A stretch of DNA of 64,000 nt from CG2-30-51-40 sp041753575. GTDB lineage: Bacteria; Desulfobacterota; DSM-4660; Desulfatiglandales; Desulfatiglandaceae. The notes below the pieces were generated by a model. That model saw only the letters and a program-made list of their open reading frames with translations. It did no database searches and had not been told where the DNA came from. The stretch is taken from positions 1 to 64,000 of the forward strand of contig JBGSUA010000003.1 in NCBI GenBank assembly GCA_041753575.1, in the 5' to 3' direction. This document shows, in pieces, positions 15,594 through 24,779 of this stretch (the stretch's first letter is position 1; the number at the start of each line of letters is the position of its first letter). The translations under genes were made by a program, and so were the position numbers.

Positions 15594-17561
15594 TTATCGG
15601 ACCCCCATGCAGCCGGTTATGTTCGCCCATTCATTGAATACGACCCAGTTGTATTTCTCAAAGAAGAGCCTGTCGCTCAATTGATAGGCCTTCTTGGCGC
15701 TTCGTTCCTCGAATTTCTTGCGTTCACCGGGGCCGCCGTTATAAAGAGCATAGAGGAGCCTGGCGAGGTTATCCTGTTCAGCGTTCACCTGTGAGCCCGG
15801 GGCCGTTCTGCCTCTAAGGGCGTATTTTACAAGATAATTATCCAGGATCTCGCAACCGGCTCTGGCATTATAGGAGATATCCCACCTGAGGTGTTTTGGT
15901 TCGTAGATTCCCCTCCAGACCTTCTCGTTTATCTGCATGATCCCGACAGAGGTGTTATTGTAGGACCTTAGATGGCTTACTTTCCCGCCCTTTTCGATAA
16001 ACTGCTTGAAGCAGCTTTCCTGCCAGCATGCAGCGAGCACCACCCTTCTGAAGAACGTCTTCAGCTCGGGCGGCATGGATGATTTACCAAGAGTATCTTC
16101 TGTGCTTTTCCGAAGCATACCCTTTACACGTTCAAGATATACGTCTATGTCCTTGCCTTTGGGAATCCAGGGCCTAATTGCTTCAAGCTCCTTCTTGGCT
16201 GGCCCTGCCTCAGCATCGCACGGCCTTACCATGAATTTGAATACCCTATCGAGAATGGACATATCCCCAGGCTCTTCCGGCGCCTTGCCCGAATCCTCCA
16301 TGTCACTGTCCAGCTCCTCCAGGTCAAATGCCGGACCAGCGCCTACAATCGGCGCTCCCAGTCCAAGCACCTCCCTCAGAGATGGACTCATATCCATATT
16401 GTAGGCCAGACCCGCGGCCTCTCCGGTGGCTATCAGTCTTACAAGCCTTACAAGACCGTTTCTGCTGATTTCAATGCCAAGCGCCGGTCCGATCCTGTCC
16501 AGGGCAATAAGGGCATCGGCCGCCGCAAAAAAGCAGAGGTAGGAAGTTATGCTCTCCGAGGGTCTCTTCCCCAAGTGATTTCTCATGATGGGAGATATCT
16601 GGCTCCATACCTCGACGAACTGCTCCCTCACAAAATCTCTGTTCAGGTGCTCGGCAGGGTTCAACCGGCCCAGCTCCCGGGCAAAGCTGTATCTGGTATC
16701 CAGAAGTATCTCAAGCAGTGTTTCCTTCTCTCCTTCTGTCAGCGGCTCTCCGAAAAGGGCAAGCATCATCTGGACAAGGAATGAATCCCACGCCTCCCAA
16801 ATGCTTACGAATGAGTCAAGCTCCTTCTCGCTCAGCACTTCATCCTGGGAGGGAACTTTTGTCCTTTCCGCAGGGCGATCCACATCTGCCAGGATCTCGG
16901 CCCTTATGGCAACAGGAGATACTGTTACCTCTCCCGGCCTCATACTCTCAATCATCCTGATGGCGGTATCCTTCCTGTCCTCAGGAAAAAGAGGAAGGAG
17001 GAACCCCTTGACTTCCTCAAGGGGCGGGCTCAGGTTGACAGTAATCTTGCCAAAGTAATCAAAGACCCTTTCCTTAATAAGATCCCACACCAGCCCGGCT
17101 ACGGAAGCAGGTCTATGCTTGAGATCATAGACGTTAGAATCAACTATCTCAAAACTCATCATCCATGTTCCGGCCTTTATGACAGGCCGCTGCAGCAAGA
17201 CCAGATATCCCTCCCAGTCCACCGGCATCCTGCACTTACCCAATAGATAAGCCCCTGCCTTAGCCTTGATATGGGTCTCAAAACGGACCAGGCCCTCATC
17301 AGAGGAAAACTGGGGGCTGGAAATAATAACCCTGTTGCAGCCGTACCCTTCACCTTCAAGAGTCACGGACTCACCTGGGCCTGAAAATGCAGAATAGACA
17401 ACCAGTGAACGCAAGAGCGGATAGTCCACACGCACTGAAAAGCTCTGGGGCTCAGCCAAGGCCCTGGAGCCCTGTCCTGCAATGCAGCATCCCAACAAAA
17501 CAAAGAACAATGCCCTCTTAGCAGCTCCCCAAAAATTGATTCTATCAATAAATCCGGCCAT
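15594..17561 (-). CDS. Secreted lytic transglycosylase with large N-terminal region
   Basis: A 655-residue exported protein with a signal peptide (hydrophobic residues ~15-30, ending near ALA). The first ~480 residues are a region I do not recognise, ending in an acidic linker. The C-terminal ~170 residues are an SLT (lysozyme-like) domain: catalytic Glu in AACWQESCFK, then SVGIMQINEKVW, SYNARAGCEILDNYL and YALYNGGPGE. It should cleave the MurNAc-GlcNAc bond of peptidoglycan in the periplasm. It is convergent with sat. Confidence 0.88.
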   Translation of the reverse strand: MAGFIDRINFWGAAKRALFFVLLGCCIAGQGSRALAEPQSFSVRVDYPLLRSLVVYSAFSGPGESVTLEGEGYGCNRVIISSPQFSSDEGLVRFETHIKAKAGAYLLGKCRMPVDWEGYLVLLQRPVIKAGTWMMSFEIVDSNVYDLKHRPASVAGLVWDLIKERVFDYFGKITVNLSPPLEEVKGFLLPLFPEDRKDTAIRMIESMRPGEVTVSPVAIRAEILADVDRPAERTKVPSQDEVLSEKELDSFVSIWEAWDSFLVQMMLALFGEPLTEGEKETLLEILLDTRYSFARELGRLNPAEHLNRDFVREQFVEVWSQISPIMRNHLGKRPSESITSYLCFFAAADALIALDRIGPALGIEISRNGLVRLVRLIATGEAAGLAYNMDMSPSLREVLGLGAPIVGAGPAFDLEELDSDMEDSGKAPEEPGDMSILDRVFKFMVRPCDAEAGPAKKELEAIRPWIPKGKDIDVYLERVKGMLRKSTEDTLGKSSMPPELKTFFRRVVLAACWQESCFKQFIEKGGKVSHLRSYNNTSVGIMQINEKVWRGIYEPKHLRWDISYNARAGCEILDNYLVKYALRGRTAPGSQVNAEQDNLARLLYALYNGGPGERKKFEERSAKKAYQLSDRLFFEKYNWVVFNEWANITGCMGVR

Positions 17562-17644
17562 ATTTCTTCACCTTTTTCGCGCCGTTATTAGCGCTTCTGT
17601 GAGCAAATATACTCCAAGTGATGCATTCCGTAAAGCCCGCGCTG

Positions 17645-17810
17645 AGAGAGGGCCGTTCCATGGGAACCAAGGCGGCGGATGGGGGAACAGGGCTGCCTGT
17701 TCGCATTGCTTTTTGAAGCCTCCGGAGGGCTTGATCCGGATTTCCACTTTTCGGTCATCATCGCAAAGGAACTTCTCCGTTCGGACGGATTCGGCTTAGT
17801 GAAGCCGGAC
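17645..17810 (+). pseudogene. Remnant of an acyl-CoA dehydrogenase related to the gene at 23395
   Basis: Codons reading RAVPWEP, MGEQGCLF, EASGGLDPDFHFSVIIAKEL and RSDGFG align collinearly, without gaps, with RAVPREL, MGEQGYLC, EAFGGLGLDFHFSVIIGEEL and RADGFG of the intact gene at 23395-24543. DNA similarity is obvious over about 160 bp, but a TGA interrupts it upstream and nothing recognisable follows. It marks loss of a second copy. The remainder of 17562-17880 holds no gene. Confidence 0.75.
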
Positions 17811-17880
17811 ACGGCTCAGGAAGGTCTGGAAAGGACGGTATCGAGCGGTCAGGGTGTTATTATGGCCTTGGCTGAGAGCC

Positions 17881-18621
17881 TTACCGGCCGGAAAGCGGGC
17901 GTGATTGTTTATCGCGAAAGGCCTTTTCCCCTTCGATGAGGGTCTTTCCAAATTCGATTGCGTGCAACCGCATCGCCTCGGCCGCGCGCCGGGCGTCTCC
18001 AGCCAATACCGCCTCTACAACCGGGCGGTGCATTCCAGCCGGGTGGATGAAATTAAAATCAGGGGCGCCGGCCAGGACAACCCTTCTTGTAACCTCCATC
18101 AACGCCCTCACCAGAACCTCGAAGAAGCGGTTCTGACACATCTCCGCCAGGATGAAATGAACAGAGGTCTTCCGGTGGATATCCTCCTCCATGGATTGAC
18201 TCGGTTTTTCTTCCTCCTCAAGGGCCTTCCCCAAACGATCCGCATTCTCGGCCGTAAGATGTTGCGCGGCCAAACTTGCGATTTCCGGTTCATTGAGCAG
18301 CCTCACCTGATATAGTTCCTGAATGGAGATCTTCTCTGCCAGAAAGAGATCCACAAAGGACATGGTCAGATGATCAAAGGTCAGCTCCTGAACGAAGGCT
18401 CCCCCCGTCGCCCCATGTCGAATACAGATGAAGCCGGAATTTTCAAGCTTTCGAAAGGCCTCACGCACCGCGACCCGGCTGACCTCGAACTCCTGTGCCA
18501 GATCGCGTTCCGAGGGCAATCGTTCTCCGGCCTTGAGCTGCCCGGAAAGGATGCCGTCTCTCAACTGCATCACCACCTCGTCAGAGACCCTGGACGGTCG
18601 AATGGGTTTGAATTGGGGCAT
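17881..18621 (-). CDS. GntR/FadR-family transcriptional regulator
   Basis: A 246-residue regulator: N-terminal winged helix (residues ~10-75: LPSERDLAQEFEVSRVAVREAFRKLE) and a C-terminal all-helical FCD effector domain with likely metal-binding His residues (HFILAEM, HRPVVEAV, HAIEFG). It is divergent from the acyl-CoA ligase-TRAP-dehydrogenase genes and should repress them until an acid or acyl-CoA ligand binds. AAGGAG precedes the ATG. The ligand is unknown. Confidence 0.9.
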   Translation of the reverse strand: MPQFKPIRPSRVSDEVVMQLRDGILSGQLKAGERLPSERDLAQEFEVSRVAVREAFRKLENSGFICIRHGATGGAFVQELTFDHLTMSFVDLFLAEKISIQELYQVRLLNEPEIASLAAQHLTAENADRLGKALEEEEKPSQSMEEDIHRKTSVHFILAEMCQNRFFEVLVRALMEVTRRVVLAGAPDFNFIHPAGMHRPVVEAVLAGDARRAAEAMRLHAIEFGKTLIEGEKAFRDKQSRPLSGR

Positions 18622-18683
18622 AGATATCTCCTTCGATACTTACACTACACGACAAGAAATTACCCTTCAAGCCAAAATTTTTA

Positions 18684-18710
18684 TTGACATATATATTTCA
18701 ATGGAATAAT
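18684..18710 (+). promoter_or_regulatory. Promoter of the ligase-TRAP operon
   Basis: TTGACA (18684-18689) is followed by AATAAT (18705-18710, 15-bp spacer) or TAATGG (18707-18712, 17-bp spacer). The -10 region lies inside the regulator palindrome at 18705-18725. Confidence 0.6.
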
Positions 18711-18725
18711 GGTTCTACCATTATT
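18705..18725. promoter_or_regulatory. FadR-subfamily operator
   Basis: A perfect inverted repeat with 9-bp arms (AATAATGGT and ACCATTATT) around TCT. Its core TGGTTCTACCA fits the TGGTnnnACCA consensus of FadR-subfamily GntR regulators. It overlaps the -10 of the ligase promoter and lies in the divergent spacer of the regulator gene, so repression by that regulator is the natural reading. Confidence 0.75.
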
Positions 18726-18809
18726 GAACTGGAGATGTTCTTCCATCGTGCCCGTGGGTGAGGCAGAGGCATTGTTGGAATGTGAACCATTAATTGGCCA
18801 GGGAGTATA

Positions 18810-20312
18810 ATGCTCATGAACATAGCCAAACACCTGGAGCGAGGCGTCACCTTCTTTCCGAACCGTCCGGCGATTTCTGAATTCGGCACAGAAACAAGCT
18901 ACCGGGAGTTGAATGCCCGGGCCAATGCCGTGGCCAGGACCCTGGATAGGATCGGCGTCAAACAGGGTGGGCGTGTGGGCCTGTGCAGTCCCAACTCTGC
19001 CGAATGGATCGCCTTCTACTTCGGAGCCCTGAAGGTCGGCGCTGTGGCCGTGACCTTTTCTCACCTCCTCAAGCCCCAGGAACTGACCCAGATGGTACGC
19101 TATACAAGACCGCAGGTTCTCTTCACCACCGACGAAAAGAGGAATCTCCTGGAGGGGATGAGGGCTGAAGGATTTCTCAAAGGATTTGTCGGATCCGGGG
19201 GAGACTGGACATGGTCCGAAATCCTGAGCAAGGGACATGGGCCCTTCCAGGCCAGGGAAAGAGGCCCGGAGGACGCAGCCGCGATCCTTTTCACCGGAGG
19301 CACCACGGGGATCTCCAAAGGAGTTATCTTAACGCACGAAAACATTACGGTTTCAACCTGTAATGTCTCTTATTGTGAGCGATCCACCGAAATGGATCGC
19401 GCCCTGTGTTTTCTTCCATTTAACCACGTCTTTGGACAAATCCACATCATGAATGCCACGCTCTTTTCCGGGGGCTGTCTGGAACTGCTGCCGTCCTTTG
19501 ACCTCGACCGAGTCCTGGAGATGCTGTCTCTGGGAAAAGTAACCAAATTCTATGCGGTCCCGACCATCTACATCCGCCTGCTGGGGCTGGATAGTCTTGC
19601 GCAAAAGCTTTCCAATGTCCGTTACTGCTTTTCAGCGGCCGCATCCCTGGCATCGGAGACCGTCAGGGAATGGAAATCTCGGACCGGCCTCACTATCCAC
19701 GAGGGCTACGGCCTGACCGAGACAGCCTCCGCGGTGACCTATAACCACATGATCGAGCATCACATAGGCTCCGTCGGCCAGGAAGTCCCCGGCGTAGAGG
19801 TACAGATCCGGGACATGGATGGCAGGCCGGTTGAAAGGGGCAGGGAGGGAGAGATCTGCATCCGGGGTCGGAATGTAATGAATGGATACCTGGACCATCC
19901 CGAGGAGACCAGGGCCGCCTTCTGGGAGGACCGCTGGTTCAGATCAGGTGACATTGGGCTCTTTGATGAGGACGGATACCTCTATATTGTGGACCGATTG
20001 AAAGACATGATCATCACAGGCGGCGAAAACGTTTATCCCAGAGAAGTGGAAGAGGTGCTCTACACCCGGAGCGAGATCCAGGAATGCGCGGTAGTGGGCC
20101 TGCCGGACAAGGAATGGGGAGAACGCGTAACAGCCTTCATTGTCCCCAAACCTGGTCATGCCGGTCTTCCGGAGGGCTTAAAAGGCTATCTCAAAGACCG
20201 TCTCGCCCCCTACAAAATGCCCAAGGAATTCATCATGGTTGATGATATCCCAAAAAACAGCGCGGGAAAGCTCCTGAAGCGGGAGTTGAAAAAGCAATAC
20301 GGGGAACGATGA
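18810..20312 (+). CDS. AMP-forming acyl-CoA ligase
   Basis: A 500-residue class I adenylate-forming enzyme that activates a carboxylic acid to its CoA thioester. Motifs: FTGGTTGISKGVILTHEN (ATP loop, ~residue 160), GYGLTETAS (~300), SGDIG, YIVDRLKDMIITGGENVYP (~395) and the catalytic lysine in PKNSAGKLLKREL near the C terminus. The start may be 18810 or the in-frame ATG at 18816; GGGAG fits 18810. It is the first gene of an operon with a DctPQM transporter and an acyl-CoA dehydrogenase. Chain-length specificity cannot be read. Confidence 0.92.
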   Translation: MLMNIAKHLERGVTFFPNRPAISEFGTETSYRELNARANAVARTLDRIGVKQGGRVGLCSPNSAEWIAFYFGALKVGAVAVTFSHLLKPQELTQMVRYTRPQVLFTTDEKRNLLEGMRAEGFLKGFVGSGGDWTWSEILSKGHGPFQARERGPEDAAAILFTGGTTGISKGVILTHENITVSTCNVSYCERSTEMDRALCFLPFNHVFGQIHIMNATLFSGGCLELLPSFDLDRVLEMLSLGKVTKFYAVPTIYIRLLGLDSLAQKLSNVRYCFSAAASLASETVREWKSRTGLTIHEGYGLTETASAVTYNHMIEHHIGSVGQEVPGVEVQIRDMDGRPVERGREGEICIRGRNVMNGYLDHPEETRAAFWEDRWFRSGDIGLFDEDGYLYIVDRLKDMIITGGENVYPREVEEVLYTRSEIQECAVVGLPDKEWGERVTAFIVPKPGHAGLPEGLKGYLKDRLAPYKMPKEFIMVDDIPKNSAGKLLKRELKKQYGER

Positions 20313-20381
20313 GGATGCGGCAGAGACCTCACGGGGCCTCTTGCGTTTAACGACATTAAACATCAAAGGAGGATTTGAGTC

Positions 20382-21404
20382 ATGCTAAAACGTCTTTGGA
20401 TCATCGGCCTGGGAATCATCTTTGGGGCACTCACCGTCTTTGCCCCGCTATCGGCGAACGCACAGGATAAAGTTCTCAAGTTACGCTACTCCAACTTCTT
20501 TCCGCCTGCTCACCCAAACGCCAAACTCTCCGAGGCATGGGGTAAAGAGGTTGAGAAGCGCACGAACGGCCGCGTCACCATCTCCTATTTTCCAGGCAAT
20601 ACCCTGACCCCTCCCACTCAGACCTATGATAGCGTGGTCAAGGGTATCGCCGATGTGGGCCAGAGCCTGATGGCCTACTCAGCGGGAAGGTTTCCCCTTA
20701 CAGGCGTATTCGGGCTGCCTTTGGGCTTTACCAGCGGATATCAGGCCACCATGACCCTGAATGCCTTTTATGATGCATTCAAGCCCGCGGAATATAACGA
20801 TACCCAAGTCATGTATTTTCATGGGCATGGTCCCGGAATCATCTCCACCAGGAAAGCGGCCTCTTCCATTGACGACGTCAAGGGCATGAGGATCAAGGTC
20901 AATGCTGAAAACGCAGACATCATCAAAGCCCTCGGGGGGGCACCGGTGAGCATGGTCATTACCGAGACTTACGATGCCACAAAAAAGGGAATCCTCGACG
21001 GTTTCCTGCTGCCTATTGAAACCTTGAAGGGCTGGAAGTTCGCGGAGGTTGTCAAAACGGCCATCGTCAACCACAGCATCTCCTATACAGCCCCCATCTT
21101 CGTGGTGATGAACAAGGACAAATGGAATGCCATATCCAAGGAAGATCAGGCGACCATCATGCAGATCAACAAGGAGTGGGTTGAAAAGCAGGCGAAACTC
21201 TGGAGTCAACTGGACAAGGAAGCCGAGGCCTTTTCTGCGGAAAAGGGCGTAAAGATCCTCAAGGCCTCCAAAGAAGAGGAAGCCAGGATAGCTGAGATCA
21301 TGAAAGGGATACTTCCAGGCTATGTGAAAGACATGAAGGCCAAGGGACTTCCGGGCGACAAGGTTCTGGAGTTCTGCCTGGAATATATCCGGACTCATCC
21401 ATAG
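20382..21404 (+). CDS. dctP: TRAP transporter substrate-binding protein (DctP type)
   Basis: A 340-residue periplasmic binding protein with a signal peptide (residues 1-27, ending SANAQD). Conserved TRAP features are LRYSNFFPPAHPNAK, VTISYFPGNTL, GIADVGQSLMAYSAGRFPL and the MRIKVNAENADI region containing the carboxylate-binding Arg. AAAGGAGG precedes the ATG. It should capture an organic acid for the DctQ/DctM permease encoded downstream; the neighbouring ligase suggests a monocarboxylate. Confidence 0.93.
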   Translation: MLKRLWIIGLGIIFGALTVFAPLSANAQDKVLKLRYSNFFPPAHPNAKLSEAWGKEVEKRTNGRVTISYFPGNTLTPPTQTYDSVVKGIADVGQSLMAYSAGRFPLTGVFGLPLGFTSGYQATMTLNAFYDAFKPAEYNDTQVMYFHGHGPGIISTRKAASSIDDVKGMRIKVNAENADIIKALGGAPVSMVITETYDATKKGILDGFLLPIETLKGWKFAEVVKTAIVNHSISYTAPIFVVMNKDKWNAISKEDQATIMQINKEWVEKQAKLWSQLDKEAEAFSAEKGVKILKASKEEEARIAEIMKGILPGYVKDMKAKGLPGDKVLEFCLEYIRTHP

Positions 21405-21455
21405 CCGCGGCTTTGGTTGCCCTTTCCCGGCATCCGCATTTCAAAGGAGAAAGAG

Positions 21456-21941
21456 ATGGCACGTTTTCTGAGGATCATCTATCGGTTGGATGTCTCTTTC
21501 CAGGTCCTTGCCGGGTTAGGATTGGCCTTCATGATGGGCGTCACCATCGTTGACGTCGTCATGAGGGCCGTGGGAAGACCCATTATCGGGGCTATTGAAC
21601 TTATCTGCTTTTCAGGGGCTATTGTCATAGGATTTGCCATTCCTTACGCATCCTGGACAAAGGCCCACGTGTTAGTGGATTTGATCGAAAAAAGACTTCA
21701 GCCTCCTGGGCAGAAGGCGATGTCCTTTTTTACACGAATCCTCGGTCTGATCCTCTTCGTCTTTATCGGCTACAATTTCATCCTTTACGGCATCGGCCTG
21801 CAGCAAACGGGGGAGGTCACTCCGGGGCTGAAACTACCCTATTACCCTATCACCTACGGCCTTGCCTTGAGCTGTTTTCTGGAATCACTGACCCTGTTAT
21901 GCGACCTAATCAAACGATTTAAGGAGGTTCCCCATGAGTGA
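21456..21941 (+). CDS. dctQ: TRAP transporter small permease (DctQ type)
   Basis: A 161-residue protein with four hydrophobic segments, characteristic of the DctQ subunit (IVDVVMRAVGRPI, ASWTKAHVLVDLI). The ATG at 21456 is preferred to the upstream TTG at 21417 because AAAGGAGA lies seven bases before it. Its end overlaps dctM by 8 bp. Confidence 0.92.
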   Translation: MARFLRIIYRLDVSFQVLAGLGLAFMMGVTIVDVVMRAVGRPIIGAIELICFSGAIVIGFAIPYASWTKAHVLVDLIEKRLQPPGQKAMSFFTRILGLILFVFIGYNFILYGIGLQQTGEVTPGLKLPYYPITYGLALSCFLESLTLLCDLIKRFKEVPHE

Positions 21942-23238
21942 GATGGCGGTGGGCCTCCTGGGCCTGGGACTTCTGATCCTTTTGTTCATGACCGGCATTG
22001 AACTCGCGTTCGCCATGCTGGTCATAGGGTTCCTGGGGTTTGGCTACCTGGTGACTTTCAGCGCGGCAAGCAATCTCCTCGTCAAGGATTTTTTTGACAC
22101 CTTTACCTCTTATGGATTCACCGTGATTCCCCTTTTCGTGCTGATGGGTCAGGTGGCCTCCAATTCCGATGTGGCCAAACGCCTTTACATGGCAGCCCAC
22201 AAGTTTGTCGGGCATATTCCGGGGGGCCTGGCCATGACCACGGTTGTGGGCGCTACACTTTTCAAGGCCATGTGCGGTTCAACCCTTGCCACTGCTGCCA
22301 CCTTCGCGGGGATCGCCATCCCCGAGATGGAGCGATTTCATTACGACAAGCGTCTCTCAACAGGCGTGGTGGCATCGGTGGGGACTCTCGGAATGCTCAT
22401 TCCCCCCAGTATCGTCCTGATTATTTTTGGAATAGTAGTGGAGCAGTCCATCGGCAGGCTCTTTCTCGCCGGCATAATCCCTGGTTTGATAATCGCCCTG
22501 TTCTTTATTTTTGTTATTTACGGCTGGGTTCGAATCAATCCTCAGATCGCCCCCATGGCACAGAAGGTCGCAATGCACGAACGGCTTCGGGCCTTACCGG
22601 AATTCATCTGGGTGGGCGTCATCTTTCTCGTCATTATGGGCGGGCTCATGTTCGGCTTCTTCAGCCCGACCGAAGCAGGAACCATGGGAACGATCGGCGT
22701 ATTTGTCCTTGCCGTAACACACAAGGGGCTCACCTTCAAGAAGGTGATTCAGGCCTTTGACGGATCCCTCAGGACCGCCTGCATGACCCTTGTGCTGATT
22801 TACGGCTCCGTGGTTCTTGGGCACTTCCTTGCGATCACGGAGATCCCCTTCAAGGCGGCAGACTGGATCACCGCGCTACCGCTTCCGCGCTCCATGGTAA
22901 TGGTCTGTATCATCATGGTATATCTCATCGGCGGGTCATTCATTGATGACCTGGCCTTCATGATCCTTGCCACGCCTATCTTTTACCCGGCGGTGATCAA
23001 GCTGGGATATGATCCCATCTGGTTTGGCATCATGATCGGAATCACCATCATGATAGGTGTCATTATCCCTCCTGTGGCCATCTGTGTCTTCGTCGTCAAA
23101 AACATCACAGGGATCCCGTTTGGAACGATCTATCGGGGTGTATTGCCTTTCCTGTTGAGCCTGTTTGCCTGCGCGCTGCTCCTGTTCCTGTTTCCAGGAA
23201 TTGCCACCTTTCTACCCGATATGCTTATGGGGTCATGA
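21934..23238 (+). CDS. dctM: TRAP transporter large permease (DctM type)
   Basis: A 434-residue protein with about 12 membrane segments, the ion-coupled translocation subunit. Family motifs include SYGFTVIPLFVLMG, AMCGSTLATAATFA, GMLIPPSIVLIIFG and FSPTEAGTMG. AAGGAGG precedes the ATG and the gene overlaps dctQ. Together with DctP it forms a sodium-driven uptake system. Confidence 0.94.
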   Translation: MSEMAVGLLGLGLLILLFMTGIELAFAMLVIGFLGFGYLVTFSAASNLLVKDFFDTFTSYGFTVIPLFVLMGQVASNSDVAKRLYMAAHKFVGHIPGGLAMTTVVGATLFKAMCGSTLATAATFAGIAIPEMERFHYDKRLSTGVVASVGTLGMLIPPSIVLIIFGIVVEQSIGRLFLAGIIPGLIIALFFIFVIYGWVRINPQIAPMAQKVAMHERLRALPEFIWVGVIFLVIMGGLMFGFFSPTEAGTMGTIGVFVLAVTHKGLTFKKVIQAFDGSLRTACMTLVLIYGSVVLGHFLAITEIPFKAADWITALPLPRSMVMVCIIMVYLIGGSFIDDLAFMILATPIFYPAVIKLGYDPIWFGIMIGITIMIGVIIPPVAICVFVVKNITGIPFGTIYRGVLPFLLSLFACALLLFLFPGIATFLPDMLMGS

Positions 23239-23394
23239 CAGAACCGGTTTCAGCAGCGAGAGAAACAAGTCCAAGCGCTTTAAGGGTGCAGGACGCATAA
23301 GATCCATAGTAAAAGGATAATATCGAAGCGGCTAACGGAGTGCCATCAAGAGAAATTACCGTGCCGACAGCTTAAGCCTTGAGAGGTTGTGAAT

Positions 23395-24543
23395 ATGTCC
23401 ATCTTTGAAGAAACGGAAGAACAACGGATCTTCAGGCAGGAATTCAGAAAATTCTGCGCCAGGGAAATCACCCCAAATGTGGAACTGTGGGAAAGGCAGA
23501 GGGCCGTTCCAAGGGAACTCTGGCGAAAGATGGGAGAACAGGGCTACCTGTGCGCCTGGCTTCCGGAGGCCTTCGGGGGGCTTGGTCTGGATTTCCACTT
23601 TTCGGTTATCATCGGAGAAGAACTCATCCGTGCTGACGGCTTTGGGGTCGGTGCGCCACTTCATAGCGATGTTGCCGTGCCTTATATCTTTTCCTATGCC
23701 TCCGAGGCCGTCAAGGAACGCATCCTGCCCAAATGCGTCACTGGAGAGGTCATTACCTGCATCGGGCTTACGGAACCCAACGCGGGATCAGATCTTGCCG
23801 CGATCCGCACACGCGCCGTAAGAGACGGCGACCATTATGTGATAAACGGACAAAAGACCTTCATCACCAACGGTATATTTGCCGATGCCGTAGTCCTGGC
23901 CGTGAGGATGGCAGAACCCGGCGAATCAAAAGGAATAAGCCTGATCCTTGTGGAGGCGGGAACACCCGGTTTTGCAAGAGGGCGGAAGCTGGAAAAGCTT
24001 GGCTATCACATGCAGGATACTGCTGAACTGTTCTTCGAGGATTGCAGGGTTCCGATGGAGAACCTGCTGGGAGACGAAGGCCGCGGGTTCAAGTATATGA
24101 TGGAGAAGCTCGCAAGGGAGAGGCTCGAAGTCTGTGTCAAGTGCCAGGCCATGGCCGAGGAATGCCTCAAGGAGGCGCTTTCCTATTCCAAGATGAGACA
24201 CGCCTTCAACCGGCCCATAGGCACATTTCAGCATAACGCGTTCAAACTTGCGGAAATGGCAACCGAGGTGGACATAGGCCGCACCTACCTGAACACCCTT
24301 GTGGCCGAATTCGTCAAGGGAGATGATATTACCCTCAAGGTCTCCATGGCCAAGGCCTGGCTTGGGGAGATGGTCAACCGGGTGGCCTACAACGCTCTCC
24401 AGCTCCACGGAGGCTATGGCTACATGGAAGAGTACCGGATCAGCCGCCTTTTCAGAGACGCCCGAAGCCTTTCGATCTTTGCCGGGACCACTGAGATCAT
24501 GAAGCTTATCATCGCAAGGCGTCTGGGCCTCAATCCCGTTTGA
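23395..24543 (+). CDS. Acyl-CoA dehydrogenase
   Basis: A 382-residue FAD-dependent dehydrogenase that introduces a 2,3-double bond into an acyl-CoA and passes electrons to ETF. It shows LTEPNAGSDLAA, ITNGIFADAVV and LHGGYGYMEEYRISRLFRDAR. The usual Glu of YEGT is Ala (FAGTTEIM), but a Glu in helix G (LARERLEVC) matches the isovaleryl/long-chain type catalytic base, so it should be active. ATG 23395 has AGAGG eight bases upstream; a GTG at 23389 is also possible. It lies 156 bp after dctM and may be in the same operon. Confidence 0.92.
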   Translation: MSIFEETEEQRIFRQEFRKFCAREITPNVELWERQRAVPRELWRKMGEQGYLCAWLPEAFGGLGLDFHFSVIIGEELIRADGFGVGAPLHSDVAVPYIFSYASEAVKERILPKCVTGEVITCIGLTEPNAGSDLAAIRTRAVRDGDHYVINGQKTFITNGIFADAVVLAVRMAEPGESKGISLILVEAGTPGFARGRKLEKLGYHMQDTAELFFEDCRVPMENLLGDEGRGFKYMMEKLARERLEVCVKCQAMAEECLKEALSYSKMRHAFNRPIGTFQHNAFKLAEMATEVDIGRTYLNTLVAEFVKGDDITLKVSMAKAWLGEMVNRVAYNALQLHGGYGYMEEYRISRLFRDARSLSIFAGTTEIMKLIIARRLGLNPV

Positions 24544-24672
24544 AGAAACATATCTCACGCTGACTCAAGCCTCTCATTGAAGCGGAACCTCTCCGCAGAG
24601 GACAAGGCGCTTTTTGCGGTGATCGAGGAAGTGAATTTTCTCTGATCCTGGAAACGGCCTCCTACCTCAGGC

Positions 24673-24702
24673 TTGACAAGTTCGGAAGGAAGGGCTTAAT
24701 CT
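24673..24702 (+). promoter_or_regulatory. Possible promoter of the YGIYN-repeat gene
   Basis: TTGACA (24673-24678), an 18-bp spacer and TAATCT (24697-24702), about 75 bases before the ATG. The rest of 24544-24779 shows nothing else. Confidence 0.4.
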
Positions 24703-24779
24703 TCTCCTTACTTGTAACTTCTTTGTAGATTGAATTTGAAATCCGCCGTAAACCCTATCTTTGAAGAAGGAGTAAGAGC

